Positions 8,530 through 16,528 of a stretch of 36,307 nt of DNA are shown in pieces. Where the stretch lies: contig CALBTC010000393.1 in NCBI GenBank assembly GCA_937967805.1, positions 1 through 36,307 of the forward strand, in the 5' to 3' direction. The position numbers were made by a program, and so were the translations under genes. The stretch comes from an uncultured Anaerolineaceae bacterium (lineage in GTDB: Bacteria; Chloroflexota; Anaerolineae; Promineifilales; Promineifilaceae). Below the pieces are notes generated by a model. The model ran no database searches, was not told where the DNA came from, and saw only the letters and a program-made list of their open reading frames with translations. Every line of letters begins with the position of its first letter. The stretch's first letter is position 1.

Positions 8530-8616
8530 CCCCTGCGGCCGTGGCAAGAAGTGTGGCCAGAAATTCAATATTTTGGCTGAGAGCGAAGTTGTTTTTGAAC
8601 CGTTCACCAAGATTTT

Positions 8617-8680
8617 TGGACACAGATTTACGCGGATTTACACAGATGGATAAGAGAAAATCAGCGTTCATCTGCGTTCT
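8617..8680. repeat. Dispersed 'acacagattta/atctgcgttcatctg' intergenic repeat
   Basis: acacagatttacgcggattt and cagcgttcatctgcgttct are forms of a word repeat also found at 16463-16525 and, in part, at 11665-11690. It lies between the convergent acetyltransferase and kinase genes. Confidence 0.55.
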
Positions 8681-8686
8681 ATTCTT

Positions 8687-11536
8687 TTAGGGGAGCCGCC
8701 ATATGATCGCGGTGCCGTCTTCGCTGCCGGAAACCAGGGCCGTGCCGTCCGGCGCCCAGTCCAGGGCGATAATGGGGCCAACGTGCTCGTGAAGCTGGGC
8801 CAGCGGCTCGCCCGTCTCCGCGTTCCAGATTCTGAGGGTAACGTCCCAGCCGCCGGTTGCCAGTAAACGGCCGTCTCCCACCCAGGCCACACCCGTCGCC
8901 AACTCCTGATGCGCTTCTTGCCAAACCAACTCACCTGAGCTGCGATCCCAAACCCGCACCGTAAAGTCGTGAGAAACAGTGGCCAACCGGCGGCCATCGG
9001 GTGACCAGGCCACACCGCGCACTGCGTCTGTGTGTCCGGCCAGCGTTAGCAGTTCTTCGCCTGATTGCCGCTGCCAGATACGGGCCACACCATCCCAGCC
9101 GCTGCTGGCCAATTCGAACCCGTCCGGTGACCAGGCCAACTGCGAGACGGTGCCATCATGGATTTGTTTATCTGACCAGATTTCGTCTGCTTCCACATCC
9201 CACAGCCAGAGGTGGCCGCCAAAATCGGCAATCGCCACGATCGGTTCTGTAGGTGACCAGGCGAGGGCGCTTACCTCGCCATCGGGGTGGGGCCATTGCA
9301 GCCGCTCAGCCTGCTGCGCCACATCCCACAGCCGCACCACGCCATCCCCACCGGTGGACACCAAAGCAGATCCATCGGGTGACCAGGCAACGGCCGTTAC
9401 CCCATACGCATGTCCCGGCAGCATCAGCGGGACTTCACGCCCGGCCTGGTGGATGCGCACCGAGCCGTCGCTGTGACCCATCGCCAGGCGCGTACCGTCG
9501 GGTGAAAAGGCAACCGCGCCGGAAACGGCCGTGTGCTCCATCGATCGGGCCGATACCTGCCGTCCTTCGGCGTCCACCACGGCCAAAACGCCGTTGTCCA
9601 AAACCATCAGCAGCTGGTTGCCTTCGGCCAGCCAATTGAGGCGTACCGGCACGCTGTTAAAGTTAAACGTGGGCAGCAGCCGCAGCCGGCGGCCTACCAG
9701 GCCGCCCCACACCTGGACTGCCCCGTCGCCGCTGGTCGTGATGAGCAGCGCATTGTCCGGCGACCAGACGGCGTCATAAACACCGTACTCCATTCCATCG
9801 AGCACAAACCGCTCACGGCCGTCGGCATTCCACACCTGTACCGTTGATTCCTGTAAGTTGGTCAGTAACAGCTGCTCGCCATTGGCCGACCAGCGCAAAT
9901 TGCCCCGTTCGCTGGGAACGTCTGTAAGCAAGGCGATTTCCTGCCGGCGTTCGGCGTGCCACAGGCGGGCGCTGTCTGTGCTGGCTGAGGCCAGCAGTAT
10001 GCCGTCGGGCGAAAAGGCAAGATGTGTGATGCTGTCGCCATGCCCAGCCAGTTCGCCCAGGCTGTTGCTGGAGCCTGGCTCCCACAGCAAAATCTGGCTG
10101 CCCCAGGTGGTCGAGGCTAGCATGTTGCCGTTTGGTGACCAAGCCAGGGCGATCACCTGGTCCGGGTGGGGAATTTCGCCGAGCTGCTCACCGCTTTCCA
10201 CCTGCCAGATGCGCACCGTTTGATCCCAACTGCCGGAGGCCAGCTGCCGGCTGTCCGGCGACCAGGCGACACTGCTCACCAACCCGGCGTGGCCTGGCAG
10301 CTGCTGTCGCAGCGCCAGCGTGTGTGCATCATAAATCCAGATGCCGGCGCTGCCGCCCACGGCCAGCAGCCGGGAATCGGGGCTGAGCACGGCCGTTTCA
10401 ATCGACCCTCGTCCAAACTGATTTTGCGGCAGCAACTGCTGCACATTTTCCGGGGTGATTGCGCCGGGAACGGCCGTTTCTGCAGGTTCCTCCCCGTTAT
10501 TTCTAAGCGCATCCAAAATTCGAGGCACGATAGCGACCGCCAACAGCGCCAAAACAATCAACCCCACAATCCCCCACAGCCAGCGGGGCAACGGGCGTCT
10601 GGCAGCCACGGTTTCCGGTTCAGCCGGTTTTGTGGGGGCCGGCTCTTGTGCGGGGGGAACGGCCGTTGGCGGTGGGGCGGGTTGGGCCGGTGGCGTTGGC
10701 GCCACGTCTGCCGGCGGCTGTGCTTGATACCGCAGGGCGGAAGAAAGCGTTTCGGCCAGCTGGCTGGCCTTTTCATAGCGAGCGGTGATTTGCTTGGCCG
10801 TGGCCCGGGTAATGACGTCTTCGCAGCCGGGTGGCAAATCCGGCTTGATGTCCAGGACGCGGGGCATTGGCTCGGTCATTTGCTTCACCAGCAGCATGGC
10901 GGGCGTGTCGGCCTGGTACGGCCGTTCCCCCGTCAACATTTCAAAGACAATGATCCCCAGGGCGTAGATGTCGGTACGGCCGTCCACTACCTTGCCCTCA
11001 ATTTGCTCCGGGCTCATGTAGGCCGGCGTGCCGATTAACCCGCTGCCGGTGAGCGTGGCGCTGGAATTGGCCATGCGGGCAATGCCGAAGTCGGCCAGGT
11101 AGGCGTCGCCGTACTGGTCGAACAAAATGTTGCCCGGCTTCAAATCGCGGTGGATGATGCCTGCCTCATGAGCACGATCCAGGGCTGAGCCAATCCGGTC
11201 CAAAATTTTACTGACTTCGTGAATGGGGAGGGGGCCATCTTTTAGCCGGTCGGCCAGGGAGCCACCCTGCATCAGGCGCATGACCAGGTACGGCTGGCCC
11301 TCTTCTTCGCCGTAATCATGCACCGGCACAATGGCCGGATGTTCCAGGGCGGCAATGGTTTGCGCTTCGCGGTCAAATCGGGTGCGGAACTGGGGATCCA
11401 GCGTCAGCTCACGTGGCAAGATTTTAACGGCCACATCCCGGTTAAAGCGGGGATCGCGAGCGCGGTAAATGGTAGACATCCCGCCACGCCCCAACTGCTC
11501 TATTATTTCGTACCGGCCAACTTTTTCAGGAACCAT
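8687..11536 (-). CDS. Transmembrane Ser/Thr protein kinase with WD40-repeat sensor domain
   Basis: A 949-residue protein. Residues from about 8 to 270 form a Hanks-type kinase: glycine loop LGRGGMSTIYRARD, VAVKIL with the ATP Lys, the catalytic loop HRDLKPGN, DFGIAR and GTPAYMSPEQ are all intact, so it should be active. A Pro/Ala-rich linker and one membrane segment (WLWGIVGLIVLALLAVAIV) follow. From about residue 370 to the end there are roughly 13 WD40 repeats (units such as HTDAVRGVAWSPDGRRLATV and RLWDV), presumably beta-propellers outside the membrane. The ATG at 11536 begins just before the kinase fold; an upstream in-frame GTG at 11551 is possible. It follows the microcompartment BMC-P gene on the same strand after a 188-base gap with repeats, so membership of that operon is uncertain. 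Confidence 0.93.
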   Translation of the reverse strand: MVPEKVGRYEIIEQLGRGGMSTIYRARDPRFNRDVAVKILPRELTLDPQFRTRFDREAQTIAALEHPAIVPVHDYGEEEGQPYLVMRLMQGGSLADRLKDGPLPIHEVSKILDRIGSALDRAHEAGIIHRDLKPGNILFDQYGDAYLADFGIARMANSSATLTGSGLIGTPAYMSPEQIEGKVVDGRTDIYALGIIVFEMLTGERPYQADTPAMLLVKQMTEPMPRVLDIKPDLPPGCEDVITRATAKQITARYEKASQLAETLSSALRYQAQPPADVAPTPPAQPAPPPTAVPPAQEPAPTKPAEPETVAARRPLPRWLWGIVGLIVLALLAVAIVPRILDALRNNGEEPAETAVPGAITPENVQQLLPQNQFGRGSIETAVLSPDSRLLAVGGSAGIWIYDAHTLALRQQLPGHAGLVSSVAWSPDSRQLASGSWDQTVRIWQVESGEQLGEIPHPDQVIALAWSPNGNMLASTTWGSQILLWEPGSSNSLGELAGHGDSITHLAFSPDGILLASASTDSARLWHAERRQEIALLTDVPSERGNLRWSANGEQLLLTNLQESTVQVWNADGRERFVLDGMEYGVYDAVWSPDNALLITTSGDGAVQVWGGLVGRRLRLLPTFNFNSVPVRLNWLAEGNQLLMVLDNGVLAVVDAEGRQVSARSMEHTAVSGAVAFSPDGTRLAMGHSDGSVRIHQAGREVPLMLPGHAYGVTAVAWSPDGSALVSTGGDGVVRLWDVAQQAERLQWPHPDGEVSALAWSPTEPIVAIADFGGHLWLWDVEADEIWSDKQIHDGTVSQLAWSPDGFELASSGWDGVARIWQRQSGEELLTLAGHTDAVRGVAWSPDGRRLATVSHDFTVRVWDRSSGELVWQEAHQELATGVAWVGDGRLLATGGWDVTLRIWNAETGEPLAQLHEHVGPIIALDWAPDGTALVSGSEDGTAIIWRLP

Positions 11537-11591
11537 AGAAGCATTGTACACCTAGCGTGTGCCTTGTAAAGCAATGAGCTAAAAATCTAAT

Positions 11592-11700
11592 GGATTCCCG
11601 CCTTCGCGGGAATGACAAGGAAACGTTTCATACGCCATTTAGCCTGCTAAGTGATGAAGGCCAAAAATCTGTTTAATCTGTGTAATCTGCTGATAAAAAT
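11592..11700. repeat. REP-like palindrome plus word repeat
   Basis: attcccgccttcgcgggaat (within 11592-11620) is a palindromic REP-like unit, the inverted form of the element at 4012-4044. After it, atctgtttaatctgtgtaat (about 11668-11688) belongs to the 'atctgtgt' word family seen at 8617-8680 and 16463-16525. Together they separate the BMC-P gene from the kinase gene. Confidence 0.6.
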
Positions 11701-11724
11701 CTCTTTGGGTTTAGGTTGTCCAGG

Positions 11725-11994
11725 TTAAGCAAGCTGGACGTCGTCGACAATGCCGACGATGGCGTGATCTACGGGGACAAAGGGGATGGGCATGGCCTGG
11801 GCGGCTTCGCGGCTGCCCACGATGAAAACCAGCTCTTCCGGGCCGGCCTGGAAGGTGGCGTCAGCAGCCACCACTGGCTTGCCTTCCGGCTCTTGCTGCT
11901 TGGTGAGGGGCTGCACCAGCAGGAACTTGATGCCTTCCAGCCCTTCATATTTTTGGGTGGCCACGACCGTGCCGATTACTTTTGCTAATTGCAT
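11725..11994 (-). CDS. BMC-P (EutN/CcmL-type) microcompartment vertex protein
   Basis: An 89-residue EutN/CcmL-type protein beginning MQLAKVIGTVVATQKYEGLE, with KFLLVQPL, PVVAADATFQAGPEELVFI and the closing DHAIVGIVDDVQLA. Pentamers of such proteins close the vertices of the microcompartment shell. The ATG at 11994 is chosen because it gives the family's usual start; an upstream in-frame start at 12027 would add an unrelated 11-residue tail. It lies 132 bases downstream of the BMC-T gene, with a 15-base perfect inverted repeat between. It is the closest relative in the window of the satellite copy at 4201-4470. Confidence 0.92.
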   Translation of the reverse strand: MQLAKVIGTVVATQKYEGLEGIKFLLVQPLTKQQEPEGKPVVAADATFQAGPEELVFIVGSREAAQAMPIPFVPVDHAIVGIVDDVQLA

Positions 11995-12016
11995 GGTTTT
12001 GTATCTTTGGGGGTGT

Positions 12017-12126
12017 GGGCGAGGCAATTGGAGAAGTGGCTGTTTGTTGGGCCAGGGTTTTATCCAATTGCCTCGCCCCTACCGTTCCCCGTTTACCGAT
12101 TACCGTTCACCGTTCACTGATTACTA
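12017..12126. repeat. Perfect 15-bp inverted repeat plus 'ttaccg' words
   Basis: gggcgaggcaattgg (12017-12031) pairs perfectly with ccaattgcctcgccc (12064-12078). It is followed by gtttaccgattaccgttca-type words (12088-12122) of the family seen at 330-405 and 16818-16895. It lies between the BMC-T and BMC-P genes. Confidence 0.75.
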
Positions 12127-12714
12127 TCACGCCGGTTCCCAACCAAAATGTTGGCCAAAACGGCCGTATCCATTCACATTGTCCCACATTTCGGCATGAA
12201 GCTGGGGGATGACCATTTGCCGCACGAGCTGGTTTTGGGCGATGGCGCTGCCGAGGGCAACGGCCGTCTCCACATCTGCCACCAGCCCATGAAAATAAAC
12301 CAGCCCCTTGCCGCCTAAACCATCCGCCAGGCGCAGCTGCAGCAATGACACTTCGGCCCCTTTCACGCCGGCATCGGCGGCCAAAATTGCGCTGGCTACG
12401 CTGATCGTTTCGATGATGCCCAAGGCATCTTCCTGCGCTGTTTGCCGTCTACCGCCGAGCGCGGTCACCACGTCGGGATGCACGTTGGGCAAAAAAAGCG
12501 TGTCGCGCAGGGCTGCCTTTCCGGTTTCTTTACCCGCGGCAAACGCCTCTTCCACCGGGGCCACGTCGCCGGCCACCAATACCAGGTAATGTCCCGGCTG
12601 CACCGTGCCGGACTGGATGGTTTGCACCGGCGCGCGCTTCACCATCGCATCGGCCGCTTCAACGCCGGCGGCGATGCTGCTAAATTCCAGAAGGGCAATG
12701 GCGGGAAAATCCAT
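12127..12714 (-). CDS. BMC-T tandem-domain microcompartment shell protein
   Basis: A 195-residue protein with two successive BMC domains. The first begins ALLEFSSIAAGVEAADAMVK (about residue 7) and the second ALGIIETISVASAILAADAG (about residue 98), each followed by the usual beta hairpin and VAPVEEAFAAGKE or VADVETAVALGSA helix. Tandem BMC proteins form trimers that look like hexamers and often hold the larger, possibly gated pores of the shell. There is no cysteine in the protein, so the pore iron-sulfur cluster of PduT-like proteins is excluded. The C-terminal tail (GYGRFGQHFGWEPA) is Gly/Phe-rich and unusual. The start ATG at 12714 follows the receiver-ATPase gene after a hairpin-bearing gap of 61 bases. 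Confidence 0.93.
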   Translation of the reverse strand: MDFPAIALLEFSSIAAGVEAADAMVKRAPVQTIQSGTVQPGHYLVLVAGDVAPVEEAFAAGKETGKAALRDTLFLPNVHPDVVTALGGRRQTAQEDALGIIETISVASAILAADAGVKGAEVSLLQLRLADGLGGKGLVYFHGLVADVETAVALGSAIAQNQLVRQMVIPQLHAEMWDNVNGYGRFGQHFGWEPA

Positions 12715-12733
12715 AAAAAAGAGATTGGAGACT

Positions 12734-12771
12734 GGAGATTAGAGATTGGCAATCTCCAATCTCTAATCTCC
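12734..12771. repeat. Perfect 16-bp hairpin before the BMC-T gene
   Basis: ggagattagagattgg (12734-12749) and ccaatctctaatctcc (12756-12771) are exact reverse complements with a 6-base loop. It lies between the receiver-ATPase and BMC-T genes and has no long T run on the coding strand, so it is not a classic terminator. Confidence 0.85.
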
Positions 12772-12775
12772 AAAT

Positions 12776-13903
12776 TTATAAGCTTTTGGTTGAGACGCGC
12801 TGCCAGATGGCTTCGGACATGCGGCGCACCACGTTGGGCAGGCCGGATTTAGCCGAGGTGAGCGTCAGCGGCACGCCCTGGGCGATGGCGCGGGCCTGGT
12901 TAATGTCGTAGCCAATCTGGAAGGCGACCTTGTTGTTGAGGCCGCGCTCCACGGCCGTTTGCGGCAGTTGGGCTTCTGGGGTGTGCTGGTTCAGGATGTG
13001 GGATTTGCGCTTGACCTGAATGCCGGCCTTGTTCAGAACGCGATTGAGCTGAACGGCCGTTTGCACCGAAACCACCTCAGGCGTGATGATGTGCAATCCC
13101 ATGTCGGCCATCGTCACCGCCTGCAAAAAAGCCGGCGAATAAACGTGCGGCGCATCCACCACCGTAAAGGCCACGTGATGTCTGAGCAAATTTAAAATGG
13201 TGTGCACTCGTTCGCCAGAAAGGGCCGATGGGTCCTGTGGTTTGGCCGGTGCGGCCAGCACCCGCAGCCCCGACGGATGAATGATCAGCCGGTTTTTCAG
13301 CACGGCCCAATCCAGTTCTTTTTCGGCGGGCAAATCGAGCCAGGAAGAACGCGCCTGGAGCCGCATGTGCATCACGGCCTGGCCGCCTGAAGGGGAAAGA
13401 TCGACCAGGCATACTTCTTGCTGGCTGGCCCGACGCAGTGCTGCTGCCAGATTCACAGCCAGCGTGGTTTGCCCAACGCCGCCGCGCAGCCCAAAAGTGG
13501 TAATGATAATGCCAGATTCCGGGCTGGGCTGACCACCTTTTTTGGCCAGCAAATCATCGACGCGCTCCATCAGCTCCTGCGAGGTGACGGGCTTGCTTAA
13601 ATAATCGTCCGCACCGCTTTTCAGCGCCGTAGCCCGATCCACTTCCTGGGAGCGGGCGGTAAGGACCAAAATGGGCAGGTCCTCAATATTGGCGTCGGCC
13701 CGAATTTCCCGCGCCAAATCGTGGCCGCTCATGTTGGGCATCATCACGTCCAGCACCAGCAAGTCGGGTTTGTCGGCTCTAATTTGTTCTAAGCCGTCCA
13801 GCGGATTGTTGATCAGCGTGATGTCGTGGCCGCCACGCTCCAGCATGAGGCCCACCATGCGCAGAAGTTGTTCATCATCATCAATTACAAAGATTCGGGC
13901 CAC
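12776..13903 (-). CDS. Response regulator receiver fused to a ParA/MinD (CpaE/TadZ-like) ATPase with degenerate P-loop
   Basis: A 375-residue fusion. Residues 1-120 are a complete receiver domain: acidic pocket FVIDDDEQ, phospho-acceptor Asp52 in LLVLDVMMPNMSG, Thr82 in LTARSQ and Lys104 in SKPV. From about residue 131 it is a ParA/MinD-like fold, but the deviant Walker A reads RGGVGQTT (140-147) where KGGxGKT/S is usual. Both signature lysines are gone, and the usual second Asp of the VDLDP-type motif is Ser (VCLVDLSPSGG). This matches the CpaE/TadZ branch, which acts as a polar localisation factor. The start is GTG at 13903 with AAGGAG seven bases upstream. It lies inside the shell operon, 12 bases after the previous gene, so a role in placing or controlling microcompartments is tempting but inferred. 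Similar fusions also occur apart from microcompartments. Confidence 0.88.
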   Translation of the reverse strand: MARIFVIDDDEQLLRMVGLMLERGGHDITLINNPLDGLEQIRADKPDLLVLDVMMPNMSGHDLAREIRADANIEDLPILVLTARSQEVDRATALKSGADDYLSKPVTSQELMERVDDLLAKKGGQPSPESGIIITTFGLRGGVGQTTLAVNLAAALRRASQQEVCLVDLSPSGGQAVMHMRLQARSSWLDLPAEKELDWAVLKNRLIIHPSGLRVLAAPAKPQDPSALSGERVHTILNLLRHHVAFTVVDAPHVYSPAFLQAVTMADMGLHIITPEVVSVQTAVQLNRVLNKAGIQVKRKSHILNQHTPEAQLPQTAVERGLNNKVAFQIGYDINQARAIAQGVPLTLTSAKSGLPNVVRRMSEAIWQRVSTKSL

Positions 13904-13915
13904 GCCGTCGTCTCC

Positions 13916-14449
13916 TTATTTTTTGTTATTGTCCAGGCAGAAAATGCCGATTCTGTCTTTGTGAACCAGGATCAAGTCGCCGCTGTAAGAAATCTCTGGA
14001 TGGACAGATGCCGATGCTTTGGCTGAAAAAACCAGTTGAAAACTGCCCATCGATTGTACCAAAATCTCACGGGCAGAGAATTTGCCCTCGTGCATCGCTT
14101 CACCGGCAATTTCAAACGAGGGCACGGTGAGGAAGATGGGAATGCTGCGGCCGCGGGTAAAAATGGAACGGCCGTGCTGGGTGCCCACCGGAATGCCTTC
14201 CCGCCTGTCTTGCAGCACAATAAAATTGATGTTGTCTTTGCGAAAAGCGGCCACCTGGTAATTGGCGATGATGTCGCCAGGGGTGTGAATGCGGGAAATA
14301 TAGGCATCGTGTAGTTCCAAATATTTGGAATTGGGATTGCCCAATTCGGCATGAATACCGCCCACCCCCACTGAGGCCCGCCCCGTCACGCGATAGGCAT
14401 CGGTAAATAGGTCCAGATTAATAATATTTTGTTTGCCAAAGGTAGACAT
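13916..14449 (-). CDS. Protein of unknown function in the microcompartment operon
   Basis: I do not recognise this 177-residue soluble protein. It appears mostly beta-rich, with features such as LFTDAYRVTGRASVGVGGI, ELHDAYISRIHTPGDIIANY, RREGIPVGTQHGRSIFTRGR and a C-terminal SGDLILVHKDRIGIFCLDNN. There is no signal peptide or membrane segment and no lumen-targeting helix at the N-terminus. It ends 12 bases before the receiver-ATPase gene and follows the aldehyde dehydrogenase by 44 bases, the tightest stretch of the lower operon. It is thus a candidate partner of the receiver-ATPase. The start ATG at 14449 has an AG-rich sequence (AGAGAAGTGAAG) upstream. Confidence 0.7.
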   Translation of the reverse strand: MSTFGKQNIINLDLFTDAYRVTGRASVGVGGIHAELGNPNSKYLELHDAYISRIHTPGDIIANYQVAAFRKDNINFIVLQDRREGIPVGTQHGRSIFTRGRSIPIFLTVPSFEIAGEAMHEGKFSAREILVQSMGSFQLVFSAKASASVHPEISYSGDLILVHKDRIGIFCLDNNKK

Positions 14450-14493
14450 GACTTCACTTCTCTTTGATTACAGGTTAGGATGCCAATACTTTA

Positions 14494-15954
14494 CTATACA
14501 ATTCGGAATGAATCTACCAGTGTGCAGCGACGCAGGCGGCTAAAGCTGCGCGGGCCGGTCAACCCTTCTCCTGTTGGGCTGGCAATGGTAAAGGAACAGA
14601 ACCCTTCGCCGCCATAGCCCAATCCGGCCAGATTGGGTCCATTTTTTACAAAAATGCTGCAATTCATCTCCCGAGCCATGCGGCTGAGGTTGTCTAAATT
14701 TTTGGAGTGCATGACGGCCGTATGCCTGAAACCATGTTCCGCTTCCACCGCCAGATCAATGGCTGCATCAGCGTTGGGCATGCGCACCACCGGCATGATG
14801 GGCATCATCTGTTCGGACCAAACGGCCGGATGATCTTCCGGCACTTCGGCCACAATCTGGCGCACTTCGGGCCCGGCGGAGATGCCGATTTCGGCCAGCA
14901 GCACGCCGGCATTTTTGCCGATGAAATCCTTGTTCATGTCGGCATATTTGCGCGGCCCGCGATCTTTCACGGTGACCGCTTTCCACAGCCGGTTGAACTG
15001 CCAGCTATTCAGCTTCACCGCGCCGTGATGGGTCATCACCTGAATCAGTTCATCGACGATGCCGTCGACGGCCAGCGTTTCTTTTTCGGTGGTGCAGACG
15101 ATGTTGTTGTCAAACGAGCCGCCAATGACGATATCGCGACCGGCCTGCTCTAAATCGGCCGTCTCATCGACGACCACCGGCGGATTGCCCGGCCCGGCGC
15201 AAACGGCCCGCTTGCCGCTGCGCATGGCGGCCCGCACCACGGCGGCCCCGCCGGTGACGGTGAGCAGGCGAATATCTTTGTGGTGCATCAGGTTGGTGGC
15301 GCTTTCGATGGTGGGGTGGGCAACGGCCGTTAACAAATTGGCCGGTCCGCCCGCTTTTTGTATCGCCTGGTTCAAAATTTGCACGGTATAGTTGGAGGCG
15401 TTTTCGGTGCTGGGATGCACGTTGAAGGTGACAGCATTGCCCGCCGCCACCATCGCTATGGCGTTACAGATAACGGTGCTGGTGGGGTTGGTGCTGGGGG
15501 TTAGCGCGCCGATGACGCCGTACGGTGCCCATTCCGTGATAGTCAGGCCACCGTCGCCGCTCCAGGCATCGGGTTCCAACGCTTCTACGCCCAGGGTTTT
15601 GTCGGCGTTGAGGATGTTTTTGAGCGTTTTGTCTTCCACGCGCCCCATGCCGGATTCGCTCTGGGCCATTTCGGCCAGCACCTGGGCGTATTCGCGCCCG
15701 GCCTGGCGCATGTGGGCCACCATATGCTTGCGAATCTCCAGCGGCATCTTGTTGAGCTGGCGAAAGGCGGTTCCGGCGGCGGCGACTGCTTCGTCCAGCG
15801 TGGGGAAAACGCCATTGTCGCCGCCAGCGGGAGGTGGTTCCGGTGCGGTTTGTTGGTGTCGTCGGGAAACGGCCGTTTCCCGCGTAACCGGTATCGTCCC
15901 GCCAACTTCGCGCGTCACCCGGTCAATAATTGCTTGAATTTCACTGTCTTTCAT
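14494..15954 (-). CDS. CoA-acylating aldehyde dehydrogenase, microcompartment cargo (PduP/EutE-like)
   Basis: Oxidises an aldehyde with NAD and CoA to the acyl-CoA; here acetaldehyde from the aldolase is the likely substrate. The 486-residue protein has the PduP/EutE pattern: EWAPYGVIGALTPSTNPTST, NAVTFNVHPSTENAS, LLTVTGGAAVVRAA, and the catalytic Cys287 in GGSFDNNIVCTTEKE. Residues 3-18 (DSEIQAIIDRVTREVG) form an amphipathic helix followed by a Pro/Ala/Gly-rich linker, the classic encapsulation peptide that brings an enzyme into the shell, and similar to those of the DeoC and RpiB proteins here. The ATG at 15954 is chosen because it starts directly at that peptide; an upstream in-frame start at 16014 would read through the intergenic inverted repeat. 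Confidence 0.95.
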   Translation of the reverse strand: MKDSEIQAIIDRVTREVGGTIPVTRETAVSRRHQQTAPEPPPAGGDNGVFPTLDEAVAAAGTAFRQLNKMPLEIRKHMVAHMRQAGREYAQVLAEMAQSESGMGRVEDKTLKNILNADKTLGVEALEPDAWSGDGGLTITEWAPYGVIGALTPSTNPTSTVICNAIAMVAAGNAVTFNVHPSTENASNYTVQILNQAIQKAGGPANLLTAVAHPTIESATNLMHHKDIRLLTVTGGAAVVRAAMRSGKRAVCAGPGNPPVVVDETADLEQAGRDIVIGGSFDNNIVCTTEKETLAVDGIVDELIQVMTHHGAVKLNSWQFNRLWKAVTVKDRGPRKYADMNKDFIGKNAGVLLAEIGISAGPEVRQIVAEVPEDHPAVWSEQMMPIMPVVRMPNADAAIDLAVEAEHGFRHTAVMHSKNLDNLSRMAREMNCSIFVKNGPNLAGLGYGGEGFCSFTIASPTGEGLTGPRSFSRLRRCTLVDSFRIV

Positions 15955-15974
15955 CGTTTGTATCCTGATGATAT

Positions 15975-16042
15975 GTAATTGAGTAATTGGGTAATTGAGC
16001 AATTTGCCAATCAATTACCCATGTACTTAATTACTCAATTAC
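15975..16042. repeat. Nested perfect inverted repeat (14 + 10 bp)
   Basis: gtaattgagtaatt (15975-15988) pairs exactly with aattactcaattac (16029-16042). Inside it gggtaattga (15989-15998) pairs with tcaattaccc (16011-16020). The outer arm overlaps the stop codon of the nucleotidyltransferase gene. It lies in the gap before the aldehyde dehydrogenase gene. Confidence 0.85.
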
Positions 16043-16436
16043 CTAACCTTTCCTGCCGTTTTGCATTCCACTCAGTCATGTTCCAGCCGCTGGCCAGTTC
16101 GCTCAGCCGCTCCTCGGGCCAGACAAAATCAGGGTCGCGCCACTGCTGCCAGCTATACCGCGTAAAATCGAGCTGTAAACCCTGCTGAATGGCTTCATCT
16201 TTGCTGAAGATGTTGTGGAAGCTGTCGTCTGCCTCTAGCCAGATGGCTTCAGCAGGGACAATGTAAAGGTCGTAAGGATTGAGGAACAGGATGATGTCGA
16301 TGTCGGAATCGGGGCGCATACGCTCGGTGACGATGCTGCCAATTCCAATGGCCGCTTGCACGGCCGTTTCCGGCAGCAGCACCTTCTCCATAAAATGAAG
16401 AAACCGGGCGCGCTTCTCTTGAGTGGCGGGAGTCAT
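16035..16436 (-). CDS. Small nucleotidyltransferase (MNT-like, polymerase-beta fold)
   Basis: A 133-residue protein with the polymerase-beta-type nucleotidyltransferase motif: AAIGIGSIVTERMRPDSDID (GS followed by DxD in SDSDID-like spacing) and then IILFL. Such domains move an NMP from an NTP onto a protein, RNA or small molecule; small members occur in MNT-HEPN toxin-antitoxin pairs, but no HEPN gene is adjacent. The C-terminal part (QQGLQLDFTRYSWQQWRDPD) is unrecognised. The ATG at 16436 is chosen; the longer frame from 16481 would translate part of an intergenic repeat. It lies between a BMC-P and the aldehyde dehydrogenase, an odd place for such an enzyme; modification of shell or cargo is possible but unsupported. 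Confidence 0.75.
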   Translation of the reverse strand: MTPATQEKRARFLHFMEKVLLPETAVQAAIGIGSIVTERMRPDSDIDIILFLNPYDLYIVPAEAIWLEADDSFHNIFSKDEAIQQGLQLDFTRYSWQQWRDPDFVWPEERLSELASGWNMTEWNAKRQERLGN

Positions 16437-16462
16437 CTGTCGTAATGAAGTGATTGGACACT

Positions 16463-16507
16463 GATGAACACAGATTGACACAGATTTTTAGATTATCTGT
16501 GTTCATC
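16463..16507. repeat. 12-bp inverted repeat of the 'acacagatt' family
   Basis: gatgaacacaga (16463-16474) is the exact reverse complement of tctgtgttcatc (16496-16507). More copies of the word (acacagattt, aatctgtgtcc) flank it up to 16525. It lies between the BMC-P and nucleotidyltransferase genes. Confidence 0.8.
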
Positions 16508-16528
16508 TGTGAAAATCTGTGTCCCATT

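Noticed and set aside
10166..11038. A 290-codon open frame on the plus strand inside the kinase gene
   Set aside because: It is antisense to a clear kinase domain, has Gly/Arg/His-rich composition typical of a shadow frame in GC-rich DNA, and no family motif.
12080..12125. A CRISPR-like array from the repeated ttaccg words
   Set aside because: Words are 8-12 bases with no regular spacers, they mutate from copy to copy, and no cas gene is present.
16035..16436. An MNT-HEPN toxin-antitoxin pair
   Set aside because: Only the nucleotidyltransferase is present. Both neighbours are microcompartment genes and no HEPN motif (RxxxxxH type) protein is adjacent.
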